NCBI GenBank assembly: GCA_010671905.1
Contig: JAAHII010000001.1
Location: 5,084,001 to 5,148,000, forward strand
Direction of reading: 5' to 3'
DNA length: 64,000 nt
DNA from: Leptolyngbya sp. SIOISBB
GTDB lineage: Bacteria > Cyanobacteriota > Cyanobacteriia > Phormidesmidales > Phormidesmidaceae
In this document: one piece after another, positions 10,270-19,460 of the stretch
Numbering within the stretch: the first letter of the stretch is position 1
Layout of the letters: each line of letters starts with the position of its first letter
Notes under the pieces: generated by a model
The model's database searches: none
Seen by the model: the letters and a program-made list of their open reading frames with translations, nothing else
What the model was told of the DNA's origin: nothing
Program-made: the position numbers and the translations under genes

Positions 10270-11295
10270 ATGGCCCGCTCGAGTGCTTTGCGTTACTACA
10301 TCATCACGCGGCTGCTGCTGGCTCCGTTGATGATTTGGACCATCACGACTGTGGTCTTTTTGTTGCTGAGGGCCACTCCTGGTGATCCGGTCGATGCTCT
10401 GCTAGGGCCACGGGCCCCCGATGCGGCTAAGGAGGCGCTGCGATCGCAACTGGGCCTAGATGCGCCGCTGTGGATACAGTATCTGAACTATCTGAGAAAT
10501 TTGCTGTCGTTTGACTTAGGAACCTCGATCGCTAGCCAAGGGCAGACGGTTTGGGAGATCATTGGCAATCATTTTCCCGCGACGGTGGAACTCACTTTCT
10601 GTGGCATGGTAGTCGCTGCTGGGGTAGGGTTAACCGTTGGCGCGATCGCCGCTTCTCGACCCAATTCCCCCCTAGATGCCGGTGGTCGGCTCTTTGGCAT
10701 TGTGACGTATGCCGTGCCCATGTATTGGTTTGGCATGTTGCTGCAGCTCTTGTTTGCCGTGCAGCTACGCTGGTTTCCCATTGGTACGCGCTTTCCCTTA
10801 TCAGAGACGCCCCCTGCTGGACCTACGAGCTTGTATTTGCTAGATAGCTTGTTGACTGGCCGACTGGACCTGTTTTTTACCACGCTGCATTATCTGGCGC
10901 TGCCGAGTCTGACTTTGGGAATTTTGATCAGCGGCGTTTTTGAACGCATTGTGCGGGTGAACCTGAAGCAAACCCTCCGCGCTGATTATGTTGAAGCGGC
11001 GAGAGCCCGAGGCATCCCAGAAGTGCGTATTGTGGTGGCTCATGCTTTGAAAAATGCCCTGATTCCTGTGGTGACGGTTTTGGGTCTAACGTTTGCCTCA
11101 CTACTAGGAGGAGCGGTGCTGACCGAGGTCACGTTTTCTTGGCCAGGGTTGGCTAATCGACTCTATGAGGCCATTTCTCAACGTGATTATCCGGTGGTGC
11201 AAGGCCTGATGGTGTTCTTTGCCATGATTGTCGCGATGGTCAGCATTGCGATTGATATTTTAAATGCGTATGTGGATCCCCGGATTCGGTATTGA
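10270..11295 (+). CDS. DppB-type ABC transporter permease
   Basis: An inner-membrane permease of the dipeptide/oligopeptide/nickel ABC family, 341 residues, with six predicted membrane spans. It shows the N-terminal family motif FLLLRATPGDPVDALLGPRAP and the cytoplasmic EAA loop YVEAARARGIPEVRIVVAHALKNALIP that contacts the ATPase. The C-terminus shows the usual AYVDPRIRY ending. No second permease (DppC), ATPase or substrate-binding protein lies beside it. Scattered ABC subunits are common in cyanobacteria, so its partners are probably elsewhere in the genome. The substrate cannot be stated. Confidence 0.9.
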   Translation: MARSSALRYYIITRLLLAPLMIWTITTVVFLLLRATPGDPVDALLGPRAPDAAKEALRSQLGLDAPLWIQYLNYLRNLLSFDLGTSIASQGQTVWEIIGNHFPATVELTFCGMVVAAGVGLTVGAIAASRPNSPLDAGGRLFGIVTYAVPMYWFGMLLQLLFAVQLRWFPIGTRFPLSETPPAGPTSLYLLDSLLTGRLDLFFTTLHYLALPSLTLGILISGVFERIVRVNLKQTLRADYVEAARARGIPEVRIVVAHALKNALIPVVTVLGLTFASLLGGAVLTEVTFSWPGLANRLYEAISQRDYPVVQGLMVFFAMIVAMVSIAIDILNAYVDPRIRY

Positions 11296-11602
11296 TGCAG
11301 AGATCCAGGTCGGTGCAGACTGATACGCACTGCTTGGCAGTGTTGACATCGGACCTGAACGAAAATACCTACTTTTGCCTCAGTTCGAATTACCGAAGTC
11401 GTTAGTTTCCAGCATGCCGTACCAGCGGCTGATGGGTCACCGGCAAGGGAGGGCAATGTTGGCTTTCTCCGGCAGGGTGGCGAAGGCGGTTGGTTGATTC
11501 CCTGCCTGCCAGCTCGCTCAAGAGCAACGACGTGTGGAGAATCATGTGTTCTCTGGTCGAACTTGGAGAGAGTTCATAGAATAACGGATAGCGATTTGTA
11601 GG
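11296..11602. other. Intergenic, 307 bp
   Basis: No gene, repeat or clear terminator was recognised between the permease gene and the next membrane-protein gene. Confidence 0.35.
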
Positions 11603-12553
11603 ATGGTCAAAATGCCAGTTCATGTCCCTCCTCCAATGAAATCTTCAACTCGACCAACTGCATCAGTACAGAGGCGTCTCTTTCGACAGCAACGCTTGTT
11701 GTCGCAGATGACAGCATATCGACCTTTAGTAGTGTTGGCTGGGATCTGGGTAGGTTTATTGGCGATCGCCTTGCTCGCCTTTAGCCAGCTCACCCACAAT
11801 GCATCTGATGGGCAAAACCCCGCGTCTACTGTAGAGCCCTATCCTCATGAGCGCCTAAACGGGGCAACCGAGTCTCCATCACCCGCTTCAGAAGCGATCG
11901 GTGACCGCGATAATACTCCACCGGCAGAGACCGAGCGTTCCGCGCCTCAAACGGTGCATGGCCTGTCAGTTTGGACGCTAGCGGCTCTAGTCGGTAGCTG
12001 TGCCGGAGGGTGCTGGCTGCTATCAATGTTGATGAAAATGCCCCGGCGACCCAAGAAACGGCGTTCGCAGCGCGACAAATTGGGTAAAACGTATCGCTTA
12101 ACCTCACGTGAGGGCAAATCTGCCGCTTCGTCATCGGCCCCCAGTGCCGCTATAAAACCGCCAACAGTGCCGAAGTTGGCCGCCTATGATCCTCAACAAC
12201 CCTTGGTTGCACCGCCAGAGACATCCCCTCAGTCAGCCGCGACTGATCACGCTACTGAGGCTGATGTGGCTTTAGTGTCAGACGAGGTGCAGCATCGTCT
12301 TGATTGGCCGAACGATAGTTTGGTCAATACGGCAGACGATGCGGCAGCGACGATCACTCTCGTCGTACATGTGAGCCCCTGCCTGCAGGCTCAAGCGATT
12401 TCAGTCAGAAACTTCATGGCTATGGTGAACACTTACCAACTGCCAGCTTCACAAGCCAGCAGTTGCTCTAAAACTGCGATCGCAGCAGCATCTTCTCCAG
12501 AGCGGATGGCATCCTCCATACCGACATTGAGCAACTCCATACGCAAGCGCTGA
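11603..12553 (+). CDS. Hypothetical membrane protein with two spans
   Basis: A predicted 316-residue protein of unknown family. A basic N-terminus precedes a membrane span (about residues 45-65, PLVVLAGIWVGLLAIALLAF). A polar Pro/Ser/Glu-rich segment, a second span near 122-145 and a basic patch KMPRRPKKRRSQRDK follow, then a long low-complexity tail. The last 121 bp overlap, in antisense, the 3' end of the caspase-like gene. The final 40 residues (rich in A, S and I) look like a read-through of that gene's antisense strand, so the native stop may lie earlier or the tail may be unconserved. The ATG at 11603 is preceded by a weak ribosome site; an internal Met at 11609 or 11636 is possible. 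Confidence 0.5.
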   Translation: MVKMPVHVPPPMKSSTRPTASVQRRLFRQQRLLSQMTAYRPLVVLAGIWVGLLAIALLAFSQLTHNASDGQNPASTVEPYPHERLNGATESPSPASEAIGDRDNTPPAETERSAPQTVHGLSVWTLAALVGSCAGGCWLLSMLMKMPRRPKKRRSQRDKLGKTYRLTSREGKSAASSSAPSAAIKPPTVPKLAAYDPQQPLVAPPETSPQSAATDHATEADVALVSDEVQHRLDWPNDSLVNTADDAAATITLVVHVSPCLQAQAISVRNFMAMVNTYQLPASQASSCSKTAIAAASSPERMASSIPTLSNSIRKR

Positions 12554-13695
12554 TGGTAAGCGGTCAATACTTCCTGAGGCGGGCTAAAGAATTGAGCTTG
12601 GGGCGCAGGAGAGGCATTGAAAGAAGTCGTTAGGGGATATCCCAGGCGAGTGCTCAGAGATGTAATGACAAACCGTTGCTCTGGACGTGCTTGATTCAGC
12701 CAATCCTGTATCGGTACATCTAAGATAGCGGTCTCTTCAGTTGTCGATACTTGTCGTTGAAGCCAGGTTTCTGAGGTGGAAATTGGCCAATCTGAGGTTT
12801 CCCCATCTACTTTGGCAAAGGCATGGGCCTCGGCGTAAGAAACGGCCCCATCGTCGTTGTAGTCGGCACTCGCTACTGCTTCACCCAAGCGATCGCGCCC
12901 GCTGAGTCCAGCAAAAAAGCTAGAGCTGTAGTCGCGATAATCAGCCTCATTTACCAGCGGTGTACAGCCGACCGAAGGTCGTGTTTTCACTGTGGCAAAA
13001 AAGCCACAGCGGCTCTGTGGAGCGACGGGTCGCGCTGGATCGCCTCCTTCATAAACCAGATTGGCAAATGAACCTGAATAGCACTGAGCCATCATGGTGA
13101 CAAAAGGCGTCTCGGTCGGCCATTGGTCTAGGGCTGTAGCCAGGTCTTGCACTGACATCAGCGCCTCTTCCCACAAAATCATGGCGTTGTTGTCGGCATC
13201 GCTGGAATTACGCGCACCGTGTCCAGTGAAATACATAAAGGCGGGGCAATGCTTTCTGCCCTTTGCGGTTTGGGGATAGGTATCGAGCCACGCTTGCACA
13301 TTGTCCTGCGTCGCTGCCCCTGTCAAGGCATCGATATCAGGGACTTTGAATCGTTCGGTTCCCCGCGGATCGAGATAACGAATGGTCGCCTGACCGTCAT
13401 TGCCATTCGCAAAAAAGATTGTGACCTCGGCGAGCGATTGCTCTAGATATGCCAGAGTGCGTTGAAAGTAGCGCACGTTTTTTTCTAAAGCAATCTCGTT
13501 GTAGCGGGGCGCGCCACCACCGGCAACCACCAAAAATGCTGGCGCTTGAGCTGAGTTTGTGGACGGGGAGTCCGAGTCGGCAATGGTACTGTCTACCCCC
13601 GTCGATGTGGAAGAACGGGATTGTAGTGTGATGCCTGCAGTGACGCCGAGAGCCGCGATCGCCAGCAATAGGCTCGATAGTCGATGATGCCTCAT
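12433..13695 (-). CDS. Secreted or anchored caspase-like cysteine protease with an EF-hand
   Basis: A 420-residue protein with an N-terminal signal or anchor (about residues 5-22). It has a caspase/legumain-type fold: FLVVAGGG strand near 54-61, catalytic His159 in YFTGHGA and catalytic Cys205 in MMAQCYSG. After the catalytic domain, residues 278-289 read DYNDDGAVSYAE, which fits every ligand position of a canonical Ca2+-binding EF-hand loop (D1, N3, D5, G6, S9, E12). Calcium control of proteolysis is therefore plausible, as in metacaspases, but the order of domains is unusual. The substrate is unknown. The gene converges on, and overlaps by 121 bp, the membrane-protein gene at 11603. Confidence 0.8.
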   Translation of the reverse strand: MRHHRLSSLLLAIAALGVTAGITLQSRSSTSTGVDSTIADSDSPSTNSAQAPAFLVVAGGGAPRYNEIALEKNVRYFQRTLAYLEQSLAEVTIFFANGNDGQATIRYLDPRGTERFKVPDIDALTGAATQDNVQAWLDTYPQTAKGRKHCPAFMYFTGHGARNSSDADNNAMILWEEALMSVQDLATALDQWPTETPFVTMMAQCYSGSFANLVYEGGDPARPVAPQSRCGFFATVKTRPSVGCTPLVNEADYRDYSSSFFAGLSGRDRLGEAVASADYNDDGAVSYAEAHAFAKVDGETSDWPISTSETWLQRQVSTTEETAILDVPIQDWLNQARPEQRFVITSLSTRLGYPLTTSFNASPAPQAQFFSPPQEVLTAYHQRLRMELLNVGMEDAIRSGEDAAAIAVLEQLLACEAGSW

Positions 13696-14069
13696 CTCAT
13701 TAAATCCTCCAGCTTGTTCCCATTTTGCAAGATTCTGCAGGAACTCGCTGATGCTTCCTGGGTGGCTCTTGAGGTCTCCAGCCCAGAGGTGAAATGTTCC
13801 AGCGAAGGGACAAAACTTTGTTGATTAGGAGGGGTAAAAATTACGCCAGGTCATCTTTTAAGAAGTTGTATTTTCTGCACCCGACTAATTAAATCTTAAG
13901 AAATGCTAGAAACGAGAGCTGCGGAGGCTCTGAGAACTTGTAAACGTCATAGAATAATTGTTGACTTAACGATAATGTACAAAAGTTATTGACGAAGTTA
14001 AATTTACATATCGCTCATCAATAATGAGCCAATCGATAAGTCAAGTGTTCGTTGGGAGCAGCAATAGCC
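13696..14069. other. Divergent regulatory region before rpaB
   Basis: About 370 bp, AT-rich from 13850 onward. It separates the caspase-like gene from rpaB. A TTACATAT element near 14004 resembles half of the HLR1 site bound by RpaB itself, which would allow autoregulation; a second half-site at the proper spacing is not obvious. Confidence 0.3.
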
Positions 14070-14801
14070 TTGGAAAGTACGAAAGAGAAAATCTTGGTGG
14101 TGGACGACGAAGCCAGTATTCGTCGAATTTTAGAAACCCGCCTCTCCATGATCGGGTATGACGTGGTCACTGCTGCTGATGGCGAAGAGGCGATCGAAAC
14201 CTTTCATGCATCTTGCCCAGACTTGGTAGTTTTAGATGTCATGATGCCCAAGCTAGATGGTTATGGCGTCTGCCAAGAACTGCGCAAAGAGTCAGATATT
14301 CCTATCATTATGCTGACTGCTTTGGGCGATGTCGCCGACCGAATTACTGGGTTGGAATTGGGGGCTGATGACTATGTGGTAAAGCCCTTTTCTCCGAAAG
14401 AGTTGGAAGCCCGAATCCGCTCCGTCTTGCGGCGAGTTGATAAGAGTCAAGCGACTGGCATTCCTAGCTCTGGAGTGATTTCGATTAATGCGATTCGCAT
14501 CGATACGAATAAGCGTCAGGTCTATAAGGGCGACGAACGGATTCGTCTGACCGGCATGGAATTCAGTCTACTGGAACTGTTAGTGAGTCGGTCTGGAGAG
14601 CCGTTCTCTCGGGCTGAAATTCTTCAAGAAGTTTGGGGCTACACGCCCGAGCGTCACGTTGATACCCGGGTGGTCGATGTGCATATCTCACGGCTCCGGG
14701 CCAAGTTGGAAGAAGACCCTAGTAATCCGGAACTGATTCTGACAGCGCGGGGTACGGGTTACTTGTTCCAGAGAATTGTGGAGCCAGGTGAAGAATTATA
14801 G
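14070..14801 (+). CDS. rpaB: Response regulator RpaB (OmpR family)
   Basis: The essential cyanobacterial regulator (chloroplast Ycf27) of light-stress genes, phosphorylated by the kinase NblS/Hik33. The receiver domain has the acidic pair VVDDE, phospho-acceptor Asp in VVLDVMMPKLDGYG, TALGD and the Lys of DDYVVKPFSPKELEARI. The C-terminal winged-helix DNA-binding domain follows (FSLLELLVSRSGEPFSR to GTGYLFQRIVEPGEEL). Sequence identity to other RpaB proteins is very high. A TTG at 14052 opens the frame, but family members start at the equivalent of 14070 (also TTG; MESTKEKILVV), with a GGAG about 14 bases upstream. plsX and fabH follow, the arrangement common in cyanobacteria. Confidence 0.96.
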   Translation: MESTKEKILVVDDEASIRRILETRLSMIGYDVVTAADGEEAIETFHASCPDLVVLDVMMPKLDGYGVCQELRKESDIPIIMLTALGDVADRITGLELGADDYVVKPFSPKELEARIRSVLRRVDKSQATGIPSSGVISINAIRIDTNKRQVYKGDERIRLTGMEFSLLELLVSRSGEPFSRAEILQEVWGYTPERHVDTRVVDVHISRLRAKLEEDPSNPELILTARGTGYLFQRIVEPGEEL

Positions 14802-14858
14802 GGTTGAGCGCTGGGGTAGTCTGCTAAAATTTTCTAAGTTTTTTACAGAATTCAGTCC

Positions 14859-15893
14859 ATGGTAGCGACTCGCGCTCGAATCGCCGTAGATGCTATGGGT
14901 GGCGATCACGCGCCCGCCGAAATTATTGCTGGGGCCATCCGGGCCAAGGCTGAGCTGGATGCAGATATCTTGCTAGTCGGCAACCCTGACCAAATTAGGG
15001 CCGCAACGCCCAATGAAGAGAACCTTAATGATCTGACGATTGTGCCCGCTGAGGGGACGATCGAGATGCATGAGGAACCGTTAAGCGCTTTGCGCCGTAA
15101 GCGGAAGGCATCGATCAACGTATCGATGGATTTAGTGAAGAGCCAAAAAGCCGATGCGGTCGTCTCGGCGGGTCATTCCGGTGCGGCAATGGCGGCGGCT
15201 TTGCTGCGGTTAGGTCGCCTCAAGGGGATTGACCGTCCGGCGATTGGGGCGGTTTTTCCGACGGTATTGGCCGATAAGTCAGTCCTCATTTTGGATGTGG
15301 GCGCGAATGTCGATTGCCGTCCTAAATTTTTGGAACAGTTCGCTGTCATGGGCACGGTGTATTCCAAATATGTGCTGGGGGTTGCCGACCCCCAAGTCGG
15401 ATTGCTGAACATTGGTGAAGAGCCCAGCAAAGGAAATGAAACAGCCGTTCAAGCCCATCAACTCTTGAGTGATCATCCCATCGTGCCGTTTGTCGGCAAC
15501 GCTGAAGGTCGAGATGTGCTATCAGGACAGTTTGACGTGGTGGTTTGCGATGGGTTTGTCGGCAATGTGTTGCTCAAGTTTGCTGAGGCTGTGGGAGAGT
15601 CCGTCCTCCAAATTTTGCGGGAAGAGTTACCCCGAGGGGTACGAGGTAAAGCCGGTACGTTAATCTTGAAAGACAACCTCAAGCGCATCAAACAGCGCGT
15701 TGACCACGCTGAGCACGGTGGCGGGCTTCTGTTAGGGGTGGCTGGTATCTCGGTCATTAGCCACGGAAGTTCCCAAGCACCTTCGATCTTCAATGCCATT
15801 CGCTTGGCAAAAGAGGCAGTCGACAATAAGGTGTTAGAGCGAATTCAGGCTCAATATCAAAAGGTGGCGATGCCTGCGGCAGACGGAGATTAG
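14859..15893 (+). CDS. plsX: Phosphate acyltransferase PlsX
   Basis: Makes acyl-phosphate from acyl-ACP for phospholipid synthesis; a peripheral membrane enzyme. 344 residues, the normal length. Family motifs visible are IAVDAMGGDHAPAEII at the N-terminus, AVVSAGHSGAAMAAALLRLGR in the middle, LLNIGEEPSKGNE and VVCDGFVGNVLLKFAE. It sits 57 bp after rpaB and 3 bp before fabH, so the two lipid genes are co-transcribed. A TAAAAT at 14825-14830 could be a -10 element for an internal promoter. Confidence 0.96.
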   Translation: MVATRARIAVDAMGGDHAPAEIIAGAIRAKAELDADILLVGNPDQIRAATPNEENLNDLTIVPAEGTIEMHEEPLSALRRKRKASINVSMDLVKSQKADAVVSAGHSGAAMAAALLRLGRLKGIDRPAIGAVFPTVLADKSVLILDVGANVDCRPKFLEQFAVMGTVYSKYVLGVADPQVGLLNIGEEPSKGNETAVQAHQLLSDHPIVPFVGNAEGRDVLSGQFDVVVCDGFVGNVLLKFAEAVGESVLQILREELPRGVRGKAGTLILKDNLKRIKQRVDHAEHGGGLLLGVAGISVISHGSSQAPSIFNAIRLAKEAVDNKVLERIQAQYQKVAMPAADGD

Positions 15894-15896
15894 ATT

Positions 15897-16892
15897 GTGC
15901 AACAAACAACTGTAGGGGTGTCTTTGGTCGGATGTGGCTCAGCCCGTTTGCCCACGATCCTAAGTAATGCTGATCTCAGCAAGATGGTTGAGACATCGGA
16001 TGAGTGGATTGCCACCCGCACAGGCATTCGTCAGCGACATATCGCTATGGAGCAAGATTCGCTCAGCAGCCTAGCGGCAAGTGCTGGAGCGACTGCTTTA
16101 GAAATGAGTGCGTTGAGTCCTGAAGAAGTCGATTTAATTATTCTGGCGACTTCGACGCCGGATGATTTATTTGGCAGTGCAGCTCAAGTGCAGGCCCATC
16201 TAGGGGCGACTCGCGCTGTCGCGTTTGATCTGACGGCTGCTTGTTCTGGCTTTGTTTTTGCCTTAGTGACGGCCGCCCAATATATGCGATTAGGCGTGTA
16301 TCAGACCGTTTTGGTAATCGGAGCTGATGTGCTATCGCGCTGGACCGACTGGAGCGATCGCCGCACCTGTGTCCTATTTGGCGATGGGGCAGGCGCCGTC
16401 GTGTTGCGGGCGAGCGATCGCGATCGCTTACGGGGCTTTGAGATGCGCAGTGATGGTGCTCTCAATGGTTGTTTGACGTTGCCTTATCAATCTGAATCGG
16501 CAGACCTTGTAGAGGGCAAAACCTCTCAGCAAGGGACCTTTGCACCCGTCAGTATGAATGGCAAAGAGGTCTATCGTTTTGCGGTCAAGCGGGTCCCCGA
16601 AATTATTGAAAAAGCCTTATTCCGGGCTGATTTGACGACAAAAGATATTGACTGGCTCCTGTTACATCAAGCTAACCAGCGGATTCTCGATGCGGTTGCC
16701 AATCGGTTGGATATTCCGGCTGAGCGAGTGATTAGCAACATGAGTCGGCACGGTAATACCTCTGCCGCGTCCATTCCCATTGCTTTGGATGAAGCTGTGC
16801 GCGACGGCAAAATTAAACCTGGCGATGTGATAGCATCGTCCGGCTTTGGTGCTGGTTTGAGTTGGGGCGCTGCCGTTTTTGAATGGGGTTAG
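15897..16892 (+). CDS. fabH: Beta-ketoacyl-ACP synthase III FabH
   Basis: Condenses acetyl-CoA with malonyl-ACP to start fatty-acid synthesis. 331 residues with the catalytic triad in place: Cys in DLTAACSGF, His in LLLHQANQRI and Asn in SRHGNTSAASIP. The CoA-binding Trp/Arg region (TRTGIRQRHIA) is also present. The start is GTG at 15897, 3 bp after the plsX stop; this fits the family N-terminus (TVGVSLVGCGSARLP) and translational coupling. fabD, which often follows in cyanobacteria, is not here; the next gene is on the other strand. Confidence 0.96.
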   Translation: MQQTTVGVSLVGCGSARLPTILSNADLSKMVETSDEWIATRTGIRQRHIAMEQDSLSSLAASAGATALEMSALSPEEVDLIILATSTPDDLFGSAAQVQAHLGATRAVAFDLTAACSGFVFALVTAAQYMRLGVYQTVLVIGADVLSRWTDWSDRRTCVLFGDGAGAVVLRASDRDRLRGFEMRSDGALNGCLTLPYQSESADLVEGKTSQQGTFAPVSMNGKEVYRFAVKRVPEIIEKALFRADLTTKDIDWLLLHQANQRILDAVANRLDIPAERVISNMSRHGNTSAASIPIALDEAVRDGKIKPGDVIASSGFGAGLSWGAAVFEWG

Positions 16893-16921
16893 CACTCTGC
16901 TGCGAGGTTTGACATTGGGCG

Positions 16922-17680
16922 CTAAGCCGGTTTGTAGGTGCTGCGCATGGTGACGTTAACCCCTTCAGCCGACTGTGCCAGAATGAGCAGGGGAGTTGGT
17001 TTTGCCTTTTGGTCCCAATGCATATTGGCTAAACGTCCTTGAATGGTCGGCTGCCAAGCTCCACCTTCCGCTTCAGGACTTAAGAAGTTCTCAATGCACT
17101 CGATAATCTGATTGATGGTGCTAGAAGTTGATTGGGTGGGGAGCTTGGCTAGCTTGATCTCAATTCGAAAGAGAATGCGCGTTTTTGAGCCTAAGGCCTC
17201 ACTCGTTTTGTAGGCGACATCAAAGGTTTGATCAATTTGACGGGCTTTACTGGCCACTCCCACCATGCCACTTTCTGCCTGTTGGGGGCGTAAAGCTGCC
17301 GCTAATTGCTGTTTTACTTTGACTTTTAGCTGATTCACGATTTGGAAGTGGAACATCTCCTCTTCCATCCGCATCCTTAAGTAATCTAAGTTGAACTCGC
17401 GGGAATGTACCAAGTCAGGGTTCTTCTCCATCTTCGCGATGGTTTTGGTCGCCATCTTCACTCGCTTCTGCAATTCCTGATTCTTATAGTCAGAAAATTT
17501 GAGTTGCTTCCGTAGGCGATTATTTTGCACCTGGGTCAACACGCTAACGGCTACGAGCAAGACGAACAAAACACCAGACGTTGCCATCCACAGATTCATC
17601 TCTTGGGCTGGAGCGGCAGGTGACTCTGGGGCCGGTGCTTGCGCCACAATCAAACGAGTCTGCGGGGAAGGGAATTGCAT
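16922..17680 (-). CDS. Conserved cyanobacterial membrane-anchored protein of unknown function
   Basis: A 252-residue protein. After a Pro/Ala-rich N-terminus there is one membrane span (about residues 30-48, MATSGVLFVLLVAVSVL). A basic coiled-coil-like helix follows (NNRLRKQLKFSDYKNQELQKRV). The C-terminal domain, about residues 110-252, is mostly beta and may face the cytosol. I recognise it as a family conserved among cyanobacteria but know no function. The ATG at 17680 lies just before a hydrophilic lead, and no signal cleavage site is apparent. Confidence 0.6.
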   Translation of the reverse strand: MQFPSPQTRLIVAQAPAPESPAAPAQEMNLWMATSGVLFVLLVAVSVLTQVQNNRLRKQLKFSDYKNQELQKRVKMATKTIAKMEKNPDLVHSREFNLDYLRMRMEEEMFHFQIVNQLKVKVKQQLAAALRPQQAESGMVGVASKARQIDQTFDVAYKTSEALGSKTRILFRIEIKLAKLPTQSTSSTINQIIECIENFLSPEAEGGAWQPTIQGRLANMHWDQKAKPTPLLILAQSAEGVNVTMRSTYKPA

Positions 17681-17757
17681 GGCAGGAAAACTTGTTCAAC
17701 TCTGTGTTTAAGATGCCCGAAACCGGTCTGAACCGCATCATAATTGTGAGTTGTACT

Positions 17758-19419
17758 TTAATGAACCCAGCGGGAGCGATAGTCGCGGGCATCTAAATGA
17801 CAGAGGTAAGGAAACTGGGTGTAGCGACCTAAGCCGCCTGTCCACCATGGATCTAATGCCCAGTAGAGCTGGCGTCCGGTCAAGCCATCACAGTAAAAAT
17901 CGATCGCATCTCCCACAATGTGTCGACTCATTGACGCTCCGCCGACCCGCGCATTGACCTCTGCTGGGCGGTACCAACTGGTGATGAAAAAAGGGCGACC
18001 AATCCGATCTCGGGCTGCTTGCGCCAGGGTCGCGATGCGGATGATGGCGTTGACGGTGGCTTGATCCGGGGGCAACCGCGTGCCCCCACGAGTGGCCTCG
18101 GCCCAGGTAAAGTTACCACCGGCAATAATTGAGGCTGATAGCTGTAAATTATTCGGCGTCCAACGATTAGGGCGGCTGGGAGGAATGGCGGGCGTCGGGG
18201 CTGGCATCGCTTCCAAGGCGCTGCGATGGGCACGCTCCATTTGACGTAGGTCGTTGAGCAAGGATTGAATGGCTGGAATACGCCCCTCCATGCGTCGCCA
18301 AATAGTGACCAAGCGAATCAGGGCTTCTCGCTGGTCAGTCTCCCCGGCGTAAGTGGCGGGTACGGTCATCCAAAAATCGAGCAAGGCCCGGTCTAGCTGG
18401 TTGGCGACTTGGGCGATCGCTGCTGAGTCGCCAGCCTGATTAACCAAAATCTGAGGGTCGATCCCTAACTGCCGCAGTACCGTGGTGCGGGAGTCTAACC
18501 CATGCCACATGCGATACCCCTCGGTGAGGGCAAAGCGTTGGTCACCGTGGCCGCGATAATTCTCGGGTAAGCGTTGGACAAAGGCAACTAGCGCCGGATC
18601 GAGAATTTCAGGGTTCGTTTCATTCGCGAATGGATCTTCCGCCGAAAGAGTTTGAATGGCCTCTTCCCGCGAGTCTAGTTCCCGCCAAATCTGCACTAAC
18701 CGAATCAACGCCTCGCGCTGGTTAGGATAGCCCGAGAAATACCGATCAGCCTGGGAGACAAAATTCACCAGGGCTTGATCGAGCGCGGTTTCATTGATGG
18801 GCTCTTGGGCTGGATCGATGCCGAGCGCCGCGATCGCTGCCGCCTGGGTATCTAACTTGCGCCAAAGCCTCACCATCTCTAACAACGCCTGCCGCTGAAA
18901 GGACAAGCGACTGTAATTCGCGGGTATCCGTTCTACAAAGGCCAGCAACACGTTGTCGAGGGCCGCTAAATTTTTGGGTAACTGGGCCGCACTAAAGTCG
19001 GTATCAATATCAGCGAGGTAGGCCTGCAACAATTCGTCTGCGGCGATCGGTTCTAAGCGAGCGGCCGCGGCATCGTTGGAGGGAGGGCTGTAGCCTTCGG
19101 CGATCGTCTGCACAAAGCGATCGGTATAGCGCCCCTGAGCGGCATCCCAAAGATCTTTACCCTGCCACCCAGTTGCTGTTAGCTGGCTGGTCAGGCTGCG
19201 AACGGTATTGGCCGCATATTGCACCTGTTCGGGAAAAGTGTTGACTTGGTCAGGGGGAATGCGATTGGCTGGGGCAATGCCTAATCCCGTTTCACCATCT
19301 TCTAACGGTGGTTTACGCTGGGTCGCGTACAGAGCCGCCAAAATCGGCTTGTGGATGCCGGCGCGAGCTGCTTCGATCAGATAGTAATCATTGCGTTGAT
19401 CAGGTAAACGCTGTGCCAT
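17758..19419 (-). CDS. M15A-type peptidase with four tandem N-terminal repeats
   Basis: A 553-residue protein ending in a peptidase M15A domain (DD-carboxypeptidase/VanX-like zinc peptidase). FFITSWYRPAEVNARVGG, the zinc motif SRHIVGDAIDF and the late His in CHLDARDYRSRW are all present. Before it, four copies of a roughly 70-residue helical unit run in tandem. Each contains a core like PxxYxxxxxQRxALxxxxxxWxxLDxR followed by IDP or AEDP; the units begin near residues 170, 240, 310 and 385. No signal peptide is seen. The N-terminus (MAQRLPDQRNDYYLIEAAR) suggests the start at 19419; the frame is open to 19446. It may process peptidoglycan or peptide substrates. Confidence 0.78.
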   Translation of the reverse strand: MAQRLPDQRNDYYLIEAARAGIHKPILAALYATQRKPPLEDGETGLGIAPANRIPPDQVNTFPEQVQYAANTVRSLTSQLTATGWQGKDLWDAAQGRYTDRFVQTIAEGYSPPSNDAAAARLEPIAADELLQAYLADIDTDFSAAQLPKNLAALDNVLLAFVERIPANYSRLSFQRQALLEMVRLWRKLDTQAAAIAALGIDPAQEPINETALDQALVNFVSQADRYFSGYPNQREALIRLVQIWRELDSREEAIQTLSAEDPFANETNPEILDPALVAFVQRLPENYRGHGDQRFALTEGYRMWHGLDSRTTVLRQLGIDPQILVNQAGDSAAIAQVANQLDRALLDFWMTVPATYAGETDQREALIRLVTIWRRMEGRIPAIQSLLNDLRQMERAHRSALEAMPAPTPAIPPSRPNRWTPNNLQLSASIIAGGNFTWAEATRGGTRLPPDQATVNAIIRIATLAQAARDRIGRPFFITSWYRPAEVNARVGGASMSRHIVGDAIDFYCDGLTGRQLYWALDPWWTGGLGRYTQFPYLCHLDARDYRSRWVH

Positions 19420-19460
19420 AACCCTGAATCCTTCCAATCTCCCCAAAGTGTAGGACGTTT

